From Candidatus Hydrogenedentota bacterium (GTDB lineage: Bacteria > Hydrogenedentota > Hydrogenedentia > Hydrogenedentales > CAITNO01), in NCBI GenBank assembly GCA_007118765.1, contig SKQZ01000296.1, positions 1 through 13,114 of the forward strand: DNA of 13,114 nucleotides, written 5' to 3'. The position numbers and the translations under genes were made by a program. The notes beneath the pieces are model-generated. The model searched no databases. It was not told the origin of the DNA and was given only the letters and a program-made list of their open reading frames with translations. Shown here piece by piece: positions 6,753 to 13,114 of this stretch (positions are counted from its first letter, which is position 1; every line of letters begins with the position of its first letter).

Positions 6753-8159
6753 TCACACCATGGTCACATCATAACCAAGGTAGTGTTCCATGGCTTCCTG
6801 CACGGGCGCGACAATGTGTCCGGGCGTAACAGCCGTGTGGTGGCGATGGCCCGCAAGTCCAATGGTGCGCAATGATTCCTGCATATCGGGGAACTGCGCC
6901 ACGCCGGCGCAGCCAAAGAAGTCGTCCGGGATGGGGTCGCCGGTAAACTCGGCCTCGCCCAGGTAGAACTTCAGTTTTCCGTCTTCAGTAATGAGGTTGC
7001 CGAAAGAGAACGGGCCGGGCTTGATGCGCCCCACATTGCAACCAAAGGCACACCCTTTGCCCACTTCGTTGGCAAGGATGGCGTGATCGGCAATATCGCC
7101 TTTGCCGGTCATCATCGCCTGGGGTACGGGCCCGCAGTGGAACAAAATGCATTTGTCATCGTCGTCGCCATAATTGTTGTTCCAGTCAAGACAACTGGTT
7201 ACATTGCCTGATGCGCTTCGCAAGGCGTACATGGTGATGGCGCTGCCCACGTCCACTTCGCAGCCCACGGGGATGCCGCGGTTGTTCATTTCACTCAACA
7301 ACACACAGCAGGAGATGCCGTACTGGCGCTGCATTTCTATCCAGCAGCGCACCGCCAACGCATCAAGGCTCATTTCGTCCACCAACGCGTCCAACACCAC
7401 ACCCAAGCGGCTGATGGTGTCAAAAGCCTTTTTCGGTACGCCCTTCCAGTTCGAATAGTTTTGCAGCACTTTGGCCTTGGCCGTAAGGGCTTTGTCCGAC
7501 GACTTCAACGCTTTCATGCGGGCAAAGACATCGGACATGTCAACGGTTTCCATGGTGATCCCGTGGCGTTGCAGGGCAAGCTCGTCAATGCGCACGGTCT
7601 TGAACGCGGTGGTGCGTGCGCCGATGGCGCCGACCACCATGGAGCGCATCGCCTTGTGGACGCGACAGAGCCGGTCGAAATGATCAATGTTTTCGGCAAA
7701 CCGTTTGTCTTTCGGGTTCACCGTGTGCGGCTTGAGCGCCGTGAACTTCAGGCCATACTGACAGAAAACATCCATGATGGAGAACTTGCCGCAAAAGGCG
7801 TCGCGCCGCACTTCCGGCGCCATCTTGTCCAACTCATCCGGGTAGGCCTGAATCAAGATGGGAACACCGGCGTCTTTGAGCGCCGCCACAGCGCCGGTCT
7901 CATCGCCGAAGTTGGGCAAACACAGAATAACCCCGTCATACTTGCCCGCGTTGCGTTGCAGGAAATTGGCGTACTTCTCCCCTTCCGCCGGCGTTTCAAC
8001 CGCGCCGTGGCGCGTGGCCTTGGCGTCCAGTACCAGCGTTTTGTGGCCGAGTTGTTTCAGCGTCTTCGTCATTTCTTCGCGCGCGCCCGCCTGCAACGAC
8101 GCCGGAAAAAAACCACGGTTGCCAAAAAACACAGCAAAACGACTCTTCTCTTTTTTCAT
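6753..8159 (-). CDS. L-fucose/L-arabinose isomerase-like protein
   Basis: 468 aa, of the L-fucose/L-arabinose isomerase fold family (aldose-ketose isomerases that use a divalent metal). The N-terminal Rossmann-like part includes VILCLPNFGDETGAVAAL (77-94). Likely metal ligands by comparison with FucI/AraA are E301 (in GCEVDV), D325 (CLDWNN) and one of H440/H441 (GHRHHTAV). The protein is shorter than classical FucI (about 590 aa) and belongs to the divergent group for which substrates range widely. ATG 8159 has AGGA 7 bases upstream. It follows the class II aldolase by 21 bases, so the pair likely isomerises an aldose to a ketose and the aldolase cleaves a phosphorylated product; no kinase is in the window. 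The substrate cannot be read from the sequence. Confidence 0.85.
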   Translation of the reverse strand: MKKEKSRFAVFFGNRGFFPASLQAGAREEMTKTLKQLGHKTLVLDAKATRHGAVETPAEGEKYANFLQRNAGKYDGVILCLPNFGDETGAVAALKDAGVPILIQAYPDELDKMAPEVRRDAFCGKFSIMDVFCQYGLKFTALKPHTVNPKDKRFAENIDHFDRLCRVHKAMRSMVVGAIGARTTAFKTVRIDELALQRHGITMETVDMSDVFARMKALKSSDKALTAKAKVLQNYSNWKGVPKKAFDTISRLGVVLDALVDEMSLDALAVRCWIEMQRQYGISCCVLLSEMNNRGIPVGCEVDVGSAITMYALRSASGNVTSCLDWNNNYGDDDDKCILFHCGPVPQAMMTGKGDIADHAILANEVGKGCAFGCNVGRIKPGPFSFGNLITEDGKLKFYLGEAEFTGDPIPDDFFGCAGVAQFPDMQESLRTIGLAGHRHHTAVTPGHIVAPVQEAMEHYLGYDVTMV

Positions 8160-8180
8160 TTTCGCTTCCTTTCCTTCGGC

Positions 8181-9095
8181 TCAGGCCTGTGCCCCGCCGG
8201 GGTTGAGTATGTCCACTGAATGCAGTAATTCCAAATCATCCCGTATCACAGTCATTGTGGCATCGTATACAGCTTGTAGTGCCGCCGATTCATCTTCCGC
8301 CATAAGCGCCTCGTAGGGCTGACGGATTGCGGTGGCAATGTTTATTTTAGCAATGCCGTGCTGCACGGATTCCAGTATGTATTCCTTTGGGATGCCCGTG
8401 CCGCCATGCAACACCAACGGTATGCCCGTGGCTTCGCGCAACGCATCAAGCCGTTCGATGCTTAATCGCGCCGCAGGCTTCTTCGCGCGGCGTGCCGTTT
8501 CGCTGATGGCGCCGTGGACACTGCCAATCGCCACGGACAACCAGTCCACCTTCGTCTCGGATACAAAACGACGGGCCTCGTCCGGGTCGGTGAACCCCTG
8601 CCCCGACGCAAACAATTCCTCGTAGGGCGGCATTGGCCCGGATTCATGTCCCATGACCGCGCCCAGCTCGGCCTCCACCGCCACATCCCGCGCGTGGGCC
8701 ATGTCCACAATGCGTCGTGTGGCGGCAATGTTATCGTCCAGCGACAGGCGCGACCCGTCCACCATGATTGAATCATACCCCAAAGTCGCCGCCTCAGTCA
8801 GGATGTCTTCATAATCAACCGGCAGGTTATCCTCGTCAATAACCGGTACGTGGTCCAGATGGAGTCGCATGAACCGCTCGTCTTTCACCTGCTGATACGT
8901 TTCGTAAACAGGTTGCACGCCGCCCGCCGCAAACTTTTCCCATTCCAGCCGCGCCACCATGATAAGCCCGAAACAACGGGCATCACACAGGGCGCGCGCC
9001 ACGGGTTCCATCATGGGCAGGTAGGGGATGTTGAAGCCGGGCACGGCAATGTGCGCCGCTTGCGCTCGCATCATTATGGTATGAATTGTGGACAT
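8181..9095 (-). CDS. Class II (zinc) aldolase, fructose-bisphosphate aldolase family
   Basis: 304 aa from the ATG at 9095. A class II ketose-bisphosphate aldolase fold: HLDH (79-82) provides the catalytic Asp81 and zinc ligand His82; EAELG (141-145), GSVHG (191-195, H194) and LHGGTG (219-224, H220) supply the other metal and phosphate-binding residues; NIATAIR (242-248) is the second phosphate-binding loop. The reaction would be reversible cleavage of a ketose phosphate into dihydroxyacetone phosphate and an aldehyde. The sequence does not tell FbaA from tagatose-bisphosphate or other aldolases. An upstream GTG at 9107 (weak AAGAG upstream) would add four residues. It is first in an operon with the isomerase-like gene. 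Confidence 0.88.
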   Translation of the reverse strand: MSTIHTIMMRAQAAHIAVPGFNIPYLPMMEPVARALCDARCFGLIMVARLEWEKFAAGGVQPVYETYQQVKDERFMRLHLDHVPVIDEDNLPVDYEDILTEAATLGYDSIMVDGSRLSLDDNIAATRRIVDMAHARDVAVEAELGAVMGHESGPMPPYEELFASGQGFTDPDEARRFVSETKVDWLSVAIGSVHGAISETARRAKKPAARLSIERLDALREATGIPLVLHGGTGIPKEYILESVQHGIAKINIATAIRQPYEALMAEDESAALQAVYDATMTVIRDDLELLHSVDILNPGGAQA

Positions 9096-9142
9096 GAAAT
9101 AAGACACAACACAGACTCTTTCAAAGCCGTGTCCCTGGTTGT

Positions 9143-9158
9143 TTACAGTTCACTGTAA
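9143..9158. promoter_or_regulatory. Palindrome upstream of the aldolase operon, candidate operator
   Basis: TTACAGT-TC-ACTGTAA has perfect seven-base arms. It lies 48 bases upstream of the aldolase ATG and just downstream of a minus-strand TATAGT (9168-9173), which could be a -10 box although no matching -35 is present. The position fits a repressor site for a sugar-responsive regulator; the regulator is not in the window. Confidence 0.35.
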
Positions 9159-9298
9159 CGAAGCACAACTATACCGATTCGACGCATCAGAAATCCAGCA
9201 ACAGCGGATCATCGCTCCGTTCTTGCACACCAACAAAAACGGTGCAAAGCGCTCGCGTCATGAACAATGAAGTCGTGCTTGAAGCCTGCCGACAGGTG

Positions 9299-9326
9299 GC
9301 GACACTGGCCGGGGGTGTGCTATTAT
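9299..9326 (+). promoter_or_regulatory. Candidate promoter for proS
   Basis: TATTAT (9321-9326) matches the -10 consensus at five of six positions. The -35, GCGACA (9299-9304), is weaker and the spacer is 16 bases. The start would be near 9333, about 45 bases before the proS ATG. Confidence 0.4.
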
Positions 9327-9377
9327 TCGACACCTTGACGTGTTTACCAACCATTACTTTTTTTTTCGGGAGACGAC

Positions 9378-10805
9378 ATGAGCAAAGGCATAACAAAACG
9401 CGAAGAAGATTATTCGCAATGGTATCTGGACGTGGTGCTAAAAGCGGAGATGGCGGAGTATTCGCCCGTGCGCGGCTGCATGGTAATACGGCCAACGGGC
9501 TACGGCATCTGGGAAAAGATGCAACAACGCTTGGACCGCATGTTCAAAGAAACCGGGCACGTGAATGCCTACTTCCCGATGTTTATACCGGAAAGTTTCC
9601 TGAAGAAAGAGGCGGAGCATGTGGAGGGGTTCGCGCCCGAATGTGCCATGGTCACCCACGGCGGCGGCAAAGAGCTGGAAGAGCCTCTGGCCATTCGTCC
9701 CACGTCGGAAACCATTATCTGGGCCACCTATAAGAATTGGATCAGCTCCTATCGCGACTTGCCGCTGCTCATCAACCAGTGGGCGAATGTATGCCGCTGG
9801 GAAATGCGCACACGCTTGTTCCTGCGCACCTGCGAGTTTCTCTGGCAGGAAGGACACACCGCCCACGCCACGCATGAAGAAGCCGAAGAGGAGGCGTTGC
9901 GCATGGTACATGTCTACCGCCGCTTCGCTGAGGAGTATATGGCCATGCCGGTTATGGTGGGCCGCAAGACGGAAGCCGAAAAGTTTGCGGGCGCCGAGCA
10001 TACCTATTGCATTGAAGCCATGATGCAGGATGGCAAAGCGTTGCAAGCGGGCACCTCCCACCATCTGGGCCAGAAGTTCGCGCAAGCATTCGACGTAACC
10101 TTCCAGGACCGCGACAAACAGGTGAAATATGTACATGCCAGCAGCTGGGGCGTATCCACACGGCTTATCGGCGGCATGATCATGACCCATAGCGATGACA
10201 AGGGATTGGTGGTGCCGCCACGGCTTGCGCCTACGCCGGTGGTGTTTGTGCCGATCTGGCGCAGTGACGACGAGATGAATACGGTGCTGGGCAAGGCGCG
10301 GGAAATCACCCGCGACTGGGACCCCCTCTTTTACAAGATCGATGACCGCGACCAATACAAGCCGGGCTATAAATTCAATGAATGGGAATTAAAAGGCGTA
10401 CCCGTGCGCGTGGAAATCGGACCGCGGGATGTTGCCAACGGCGCCGTGGTGGTCGCGCGTCGCGACACCGGTGAAAAGGCAACGGTATCCATGGAAGGAC
10501 TGCGCGAACATATTGAGGGTCTGCTGGAAGACATTCAAGCGCACCTGTATGAAGCCGCCCAGCAACGAATGGCGACACGAACATATACCGTGGACAGCTA
10601 CGAGGACTACAAGGCGCGCATAGAGGAAGGCGGCTTCTTCCGTGTGTTTCTCGACCATGACAACCCCGAAGTGGAAGCGACCTTGCAGGAAGACACCCGT
10701 TCCACCATTCGCTGTATCCCCTTTGATGCGCCGGATGAATCGGGGCCCTGCATGATTACCGGCAAGCCCTGCAGCTACAGAGTCATCGCGGCACAGTCCT
10801 ATTAG
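9378..10805 (+). CDS. proS: Prolyl-tRNA synthetase, archaeal/eukaryal-type (type 3)
   Basis: 475 aa. Charges tRNA-Pro with proline. It is the form without the bacterial insertion domain: motif 2 reads RWEMRTRLFLRTCEFLWQEG, preceded by the proline-site element IRPTSETIIW; motif 3 is in GGMIMTHSDDKGLVVPPRLAP. An anticodon-binding domain follows (VFVPIW…), then the type-3 C-terminal domain ending in the characteristic Tyr. In that last domain three cysteines remain (C446, C458, C465). The segment that usually carries WCG…C reads FLDHDNPEVE, so the usual four-cysteine zinc site is incomplete. Start ATG 9378 has GGGAG upstream. It is monocistronic and divergent from the aldolase operon. Confidence 0.96.
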   Translation: MSKGITKREEDYSQWYLDVVLKAEMAEYSPVRGCMVIRPTGYGIWEKMQQRLDRMFKETGHVNAYFPMFIPESFLKKEAEHVEGFAPECAMVTHGGGKELEEPLAIRPTSETIIWATYKNWISSYRDLPLLINQWANVCRWEMRTRLFLRTCEFLWQEGHTAHATHEEAEEEALRMVHVYRRFAEEYMAMPVMVGRKTEAEKFAGAEHTYCIEAMMQDGKALQAGTSHHLGQKFAQAFDVTFQDRDKQVKYVHASSWGVSTRLIGGMIMTHSDDKGLVVPPRLAPTPVVFVPIWRSDDEMNTVLGKAREITRDWDPLFYKIDDRDQYKPGYKFNEWELKGVPVRVEIGPRDVANGAVVVARRDTGEKATVSMEGLREHIEGLLEDIQAHLYEAAQQRMATRTYTVDSYEDYKARIEEGGFFRVFLDHDNPEVEATLQEDTRSTIRCIPFDAPDESGPCMITGKPCSYRVIAAQSY

Positions 10806-10850
10806 GCGCAGGGCCAAAAAACACACACCAAGGTTTCGCCATACAGAACA

Positions 10851-10870
10851 CCGCAAGATTCCGGTTGCGG
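10851..10870 (+). terminator. Hairpin downstream of proS, candidate terminator
   Basis: CCGCAA (10851-10856) pairs perfectly with TTGCGG (10865-10870) across an eight-base loop, 45 bases after the proS stop. No U-tract follows, so it may be a processing or stabilising hairpin rather than an intrinsic terminator. Confidence 0.35.
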
Positions 10871-10907
10871 ACAGGACAAGTGAGCACACGCTGTGGGCCG
10901 ATGTCAC

Positions 10908-11088
10908 TAACCCGCATATTTCACAAGATTTCTGTTGCGCCTGCGAATCTTACACCATATCATGCGCTTTGCTTGTCCGCCGACTTCGACGTGTAATAAC
11001 ACGCTGTCAGCCGGCGGCCTGCGCAAAACACCTGCTCTGGCGCAATCTTCACAGGCTCACGACGAAACCTGATGAAATATCCGGGTTA
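10908..11088 (-). repeat. Palindromic MITE-like repeat, copy 2 (full length)
   Basis: The reverse complement aligns to copy 3 (12094-12274) over all 181 bases with nine substitutions and no indels (about 95% identical). Ends on the plus strand read TAACCCG at the left and CGGGTTA at the right, so the third base from each end differs from the TAG/CTA of copy 3, and in a complementary way. It is inverted relative to copies 1 and 3. With copy 3 it brackets the UDP-glucuronate decarboxylase gene. Its right edge (TTA, 11086-11088) is part of a possible -35 box for that gene. Confidence 0.92.
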
Positions 11089-11116
11089 ACAACGCGGACG
11101 GTGTCGGTGTTATACT
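11086..11116 (+). promoter_or_regulatory. Candidate promoter of the UXS-like gene, partly made of repeat sequence
   Basis: TTAACA (11086-11091), half inside the repeat end, matches the -35 consensus at five of six positions. TATACT (11111-11116) matches the -10 at five of six. The spacer of 19 bases is longer than optimal. Transcription would start near 11122, giving a very short leader before the AGGAG at 11127. Confidence 0.4.
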
Positions 11117-11139
11117 GCGTTCAATAAGGAGTGTCCATC

Positions 11140-12096
11140 ATGTGCACGGTAAATCTGATTACAGGCGGTGCGGGCTTTATCGGCTCGCATTTATGTGAGG
11201 CATTGCTCGAACGCGACCAGGAAGTGCTGTGCCTCGATAATTTCTTCACAGGCCGGAAGGCCAACATCCAGCATTTGCTAGGCAACCCGCGATTTGAGCT
11301 GGTGCGCCATGATGTAATCAATCCGATTGTACTTGAGGCAGACCGCATTTTTAATTTCGCCTGTCCCGCATCGCCGGTACACTATCAACACAATCCCGTC
11401 AAAACCATCAAGACAAATGTTATGGGCGCGTTGAACATGCTTGGGCTCGCCAAAAATGTGGGCGCCCGGATTTTGCAGGCGTCCACCTCTGAAGTTTACG
11501 GCGACCCCGCGGTTCATCCGCAGGTGGAAAGTTATTGGGGCAACGTAAACCCCATCGGTCCGCGCAGTTGTTACGACGAAGGCAAGCGGGTGGCCGAATC
11601 TCTCTTCTTCGATTATCACGCACAGAACCATGTGGATATCCGGGTGGTGCGTATTTTCAACACCTATGGCCCGCGAATGCTCGTGAACGACGGCCGTGTG
11701 GTCAGTAATTTCGTTGTGCAGGCGCTGTGCAATGAGCCCATCACCATCTACGGCGAGGGCAACCAGACCCGGTCCTTTTGCTATGTAAGCGATTTGGTCG
11801 CGGGTATCTTGCGCATGATGGACTGTGACGATTTCACCGGCCCCGTTAATTTGGGAAACCCCGCCGAGTTTACCATTCAGGAATTGGCCGACCTCGTCAT
11901 TGAACTGACCGGTTCCGCCTCCGAACTTGTATTCAAGGACTTGCCGGAAAATGACCCGACCCGGCGCCAACCGGACATCACATTGGCACGGGAGCGCCTC
12001 GGATGGGAACCATCGGTGCCGCTACGCGACGGATTGGCGCAGGTGATTGCCTACTTTGACGCCTTGTTGCGACAGTCGAATGACATGCCGGACTAG
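11140..12096 (+). CDS. UDP-glucuronate decarboxylase (UDP-xylose synthase)-like epimerase/dehydratase
   Basis: 318 aa, an extended short-chain dehydrogenase. GGAGFIG (9-15) binds NAD, D33 (LCLDNF) should contact the ribose, STSEVYGDP (115-123) and Y145-x3-K149 (RSCYDEGKR) are the catalytic elements, and RIFNTYGPRM follows. These motifs are characteristic of UXS, which turns UDP-glucuronate into UDP-xylose for cell-surface glycans; dTDP-glucose dehydratase-like relatives are the main alternative. Length is normal. The ATG at 11140 has AGGAG 8 bases upstream (11127-11131); a GTG at 11131 overlaps that site and is rejected. The last codon GAC is followed directly by TAG from the repeat, and the gene lies alone between two inverted repeats. 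Confidence 0.9.
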   Translation: MCTVNLITGGAGFIGSHLCEALLERDQEVLCLDNFFTGRKANIQHLLGNPRFELVRHDVINPIVLEADRIFNFACPASPVHYQHNPVKTIKTNVMGALNMLGLAKNVGARILQASTSEVYGDPAVHPQVESYWGNVNPIGPRSCYDEGKRVAESLFFDYHAQNHVDIRVVRIFNTYGPRMLVNDGRVVSNFVVQALCNEPITIYGEGNQTRSFCYVSDLVAGILRMMDCDDFTGPVNLGNPAEFTIQELADLVIELTGSASELVFKDLPENDPTRRQPDITLARERLGWEPSVPLRDGLAQVIAYFDALLRQSNDMPD

Positions 12097-12274
12097 CCCG
12101 GATATTTCATCAGGTTTCGTCGTGAGCCTGTGAAGATTGCGCCAGAGCAGGTGCTTTGCGCAGGCCGCCGGCTGACAGCGTGTTAGTACACGTCGAAGCC
12201 AGCGGGCAAGCAAAGTGCCTGATATGGTGTAAGATTCGCAGGCGCAACAGAAATCTTGTGAAATATGCGGGCTA
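12094..12274 (+). repeat. Palindromic MITE-like repeat, copy 3 (full length)
   Basis: This 181-bp copy is TAGCCCGGATATTTCATC… to …GTGAAATATGCGGGCTA, counting the TA at each end. The left arm and the reverse complement of the right arm agree at roughly 70% of positions right to the centre (CGTGT-TAGT-ACACG, 12179-12192), so the whole element can fold as one long imperfect hairpin. Removing one TA and the element would restore GACTAAGCC, that is, Asp-TAA for the preceding gene. This supports insertion into a TA in a TAA stop codon. No coding capacity. Confidence 0.93.
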
Positions 12275-12565
12275 AGCCGGGTATCCCGCCTTCCGCCCTG
12301 AAATAAACCTGTTCTTCAAGGTGTTTACTAAGCGTTAACACGAGTATGCAAGTCAAATAACTTGTGTTTTGGCAAGAAGCCCGGGACAATGCGGTGGAAA
12401 GAAAACTTGGCAACACAATCAAACCGCTGCGATGACGCTTGGTTACAGTGTACATTGGAGACAAGCCGAACACCGCAATCCTGCGGTTCTGTAAGTTTTT
12501 GTTAACGGAAAAGTCAAAACCGTTTTTTATTTTAGTTGGATAGTCAACGAACAGGAGAAAGAGCG
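12275..12565. other. Intergenic leader region of the cysteine-rich gene; small hairpins only
   Basis: No gene is visible. ACCGCA-ATCC-TGCGGT (12472-12487) is a perfect six-pair hairpin. The sequence GAACACCGCAA beginning at 12468 also occurs at the hairpin downstream of proS (from 10846). I found no good promoter for the gene at 12566. Confidence 0.5.
12504..12533 (+). terminator. Weak terminator-like hairpin upstream of the cysteine-rich gene
   Basis: AACGG (12504-12508) can pair with CCGTT (12520-12524) and is followed by TTTTATTTT. The five-pair stem is weak with an 11-base loop. It sits 33 bases before the next start codon and could end transcription from upstream or act as an attenuator. 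Confidence 0.25.
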
Positions 12566-12853
12566 ATGAGTAAGAATCTACTTTATGCCGGCGTATTGGC
12601 CTTGGGCCTGCTGCTTGTCATGAACATCGGAATCGCCGGTGAAGACACCGGGGACGAGGAAAGTGCGCCGCCCCCGTGCGCGGCAACATGTACCCACGCG
12701 CCTGCAGGAGCCGCTTGTGCAACAGCGACGGCTTCTGAAGCGCCAAAAGCAACCGAATGCTGCGCTACAGAAGAAAACACCAAAGCATCTGCGTGTTCCT
12801 CGCGGAGCAGTTGTGTGTTTAGAAACGTCGCCGCCCGATGTGGCGGACGATAA
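12566..12853 (+). CDS. Small exported cysteine-rich protein, function unknown
   Basis: 95 aa. A short basic start (MSKN) and hydrophobic residues 5-23 form a signal peptide or N-terminal anchor, with likely cleavage near IAG-ED (25/26). No lipobox Cys is present. The rest is low-complexity Ala/Thr/Glu/Pro with eight cysteines (C38, C42, C51, C65, C66, C77, C83, C92), so it may bind metal or form disulfides outside the cytoplasm. The ATG at 12566 has AGGAG 8 bases upstream; an earlier in-frame start at 12536 lacks one. The last 20 residues look different (VFRNVAARCGGR), so a late frameshift is possible. It converges with a thioredoxin-fold gene. No known family recognised. Confidence 0.65.
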   Translation: MSKNLLYAGVLALGLLLVMNIGIAGEDTGDEESAPPPCAATCTHAPAGAACATATASEAPKATECCATEENTKASACSSRSSCVFRNVAARCGGR

Positions 12854-12871
12854 CCCCTGTATCTTCCTTAC

Positions 12872-12909
12872 AGCAAGGGCGGGCTCGTTGTATCGAACCC
12901 GCCCTTGCT
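12872..12909. terminator. Strong hairpin terminator shared by convergent genes
   Basis: AGCAAGGGCGGGCTCG (12872-12887) pairs with CGAACCCGCCCTTGCT (12894-12909), 15 of 16 positions, around the loop TTGTAT. It lies 18 bases past the stop of the cysteine-rich gene and 34 bases past the stop of the thioredoxin-fold gene, so it can serve both. There is no long U-tract, but the stem is very stable. Confidence 0.75.
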
Positions 12910-12943
12910 CATGCTGAATTCAAGCGCCCGGTGCTCCCGGTGT

Positions 12944-13114
12944 TTAGGAAGCGCCCAGCAGTTCCAATCTTGCTATCAGGTCCTCTTCCTCCATGAAGCC
13001 CGTATGCCGAAAGACTTCCTCGCCATCGGCATTAAAAAACACAAGCACCGGGATGCTGGACACGCCATAGCGTGTAGATAGAAACACTGTTTTATCGGTG
13101 TCAATGATCTTGAC
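12944..13114 (-). CDS. Thioredoxin-fold protein, C-terminal part (cut by window edge)
   Basis: 56 codons of the 3' end are visible; the start and the expected CxxC active site lie beyond position 13114. The visible part has the thioredoxin signatures: a strand and turn KIIDTDK, then RYGVSSIPVLVFF with the cis-proline that contacts substrates, then the strand EEVFRHTGF and a C-terminal helix ending LLGAS. This is typical of thioredoxin or of thioredoxin-like exported disulfide proteins, and the two cannot be told apart here. It converges with the small cysteine-rich exported protein. Confidence 0.85.
   Translation of the reverse strand, partial: VKIIDTDKTVFLSTRYGVSSIPVLVFFNADGEEVFRHTGFMEEEDLIARLELLGAS

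Noticed and set aside
9168..9196. Full promoter for the aldolase operon at TATAGT
   Set aside because: The -35 position reads GGATTT on the minus strand, which does not resemble the consensus, so only the palindrome is listed.
10908..12274. Classical composite transposon around the UXS-like gene
   Set aside because: The flanking copies have no coding capacity and no transposase is in the window; only a non-autonomous unit can be argued.
1..13114. CRISPR array, tRNA or rRNA genes
   Set aside because: I saw no short regularly spaced direct repeats and no tRNA cloverleaf or rRNA-like stretch. The long repeats are dispersed and palindromic.

Overview
The window is bacterial chromosomal DNA with compact genes on both strands and a GC content that looks to be in the mid-50s percent by eye. 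Ferredoxin-dependent 2-oxoacid oxidation (a four-subunit porGDAB operon), an archaeal/eukaryal-type prolyl-tRNA synthetase, a four-cysteine uracil-DNA glycosylase and a DUF1858 redox protein together suggest an anaerobic or microaerophilic bacterium. It could come from one of the uncultured PVC/FCB-like or deltaproteobacterial-like lineages. This taxonomic guess is weak: the window has no rRNA or other decisive marker.

Layout. Positions 1-121 are the end of a repeat element (copy 1), whose last bases form the stop codon of a uracil-DNA glycosylase (119-715, minus). A divergent gene for a coiled-coil/zinc-ribbon protein (873-1244, plus) converges on a sulfotransferase-like gene (1263-1877, minus). 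That gene lies downstream of a reversed-order HTH plus receiver regulator (1919-2497, minus), which has a very good sigma70-type promoter at 2550-2578. The minus-strand block 6271-2866 is porG-porD-porA-porB followed by a DUF1858 protein. It is closely spaced (porD and porA overlap) and reads as one operon for pyruvate (or related 2-oxoacid):ferredoxin oxidoreductase. A second minus-strand operon, 9095-6753, pairs a class II aldolase with an L-fucose/arabinose-isomerase-like protein, probably an isomerise-then-cleave sugar pathway of unknown substrate. Divergent from it is proS (9378-10805, plus). Next comes a UDP-glucuronate decarboxylase gene (11140-12096, plus) bracketed by two inverted 181-bp repeat copies (10908-11088 and 12094-12274). 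The window ends with a small exported cysteine-rich protein (12566-12853, plus) and the C-terminal part of a thioredoxin-fold protein (12944 to the edge, minus), which converge on a shared hairpin terminator.

The most unusual feature is the repeat family. It has three long copies plus a solo 23-bp arm. Full copies are 181 bp counting a TA at each end, and the whole element is one imperfect palindrome (arms roughly 70% alike) able to fold into a long hairpin. The outer ends read TAGCCCG (TAACCCG in one copy), and in three places this end supplies the TAG stop codon of the adjacent gene. This fits a MITE-like, non-autonomous element that targets TA dinucleotides and can land in stop codons without damage. 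I see no transposase, CRISPR, tRNA or rRNA in the window.
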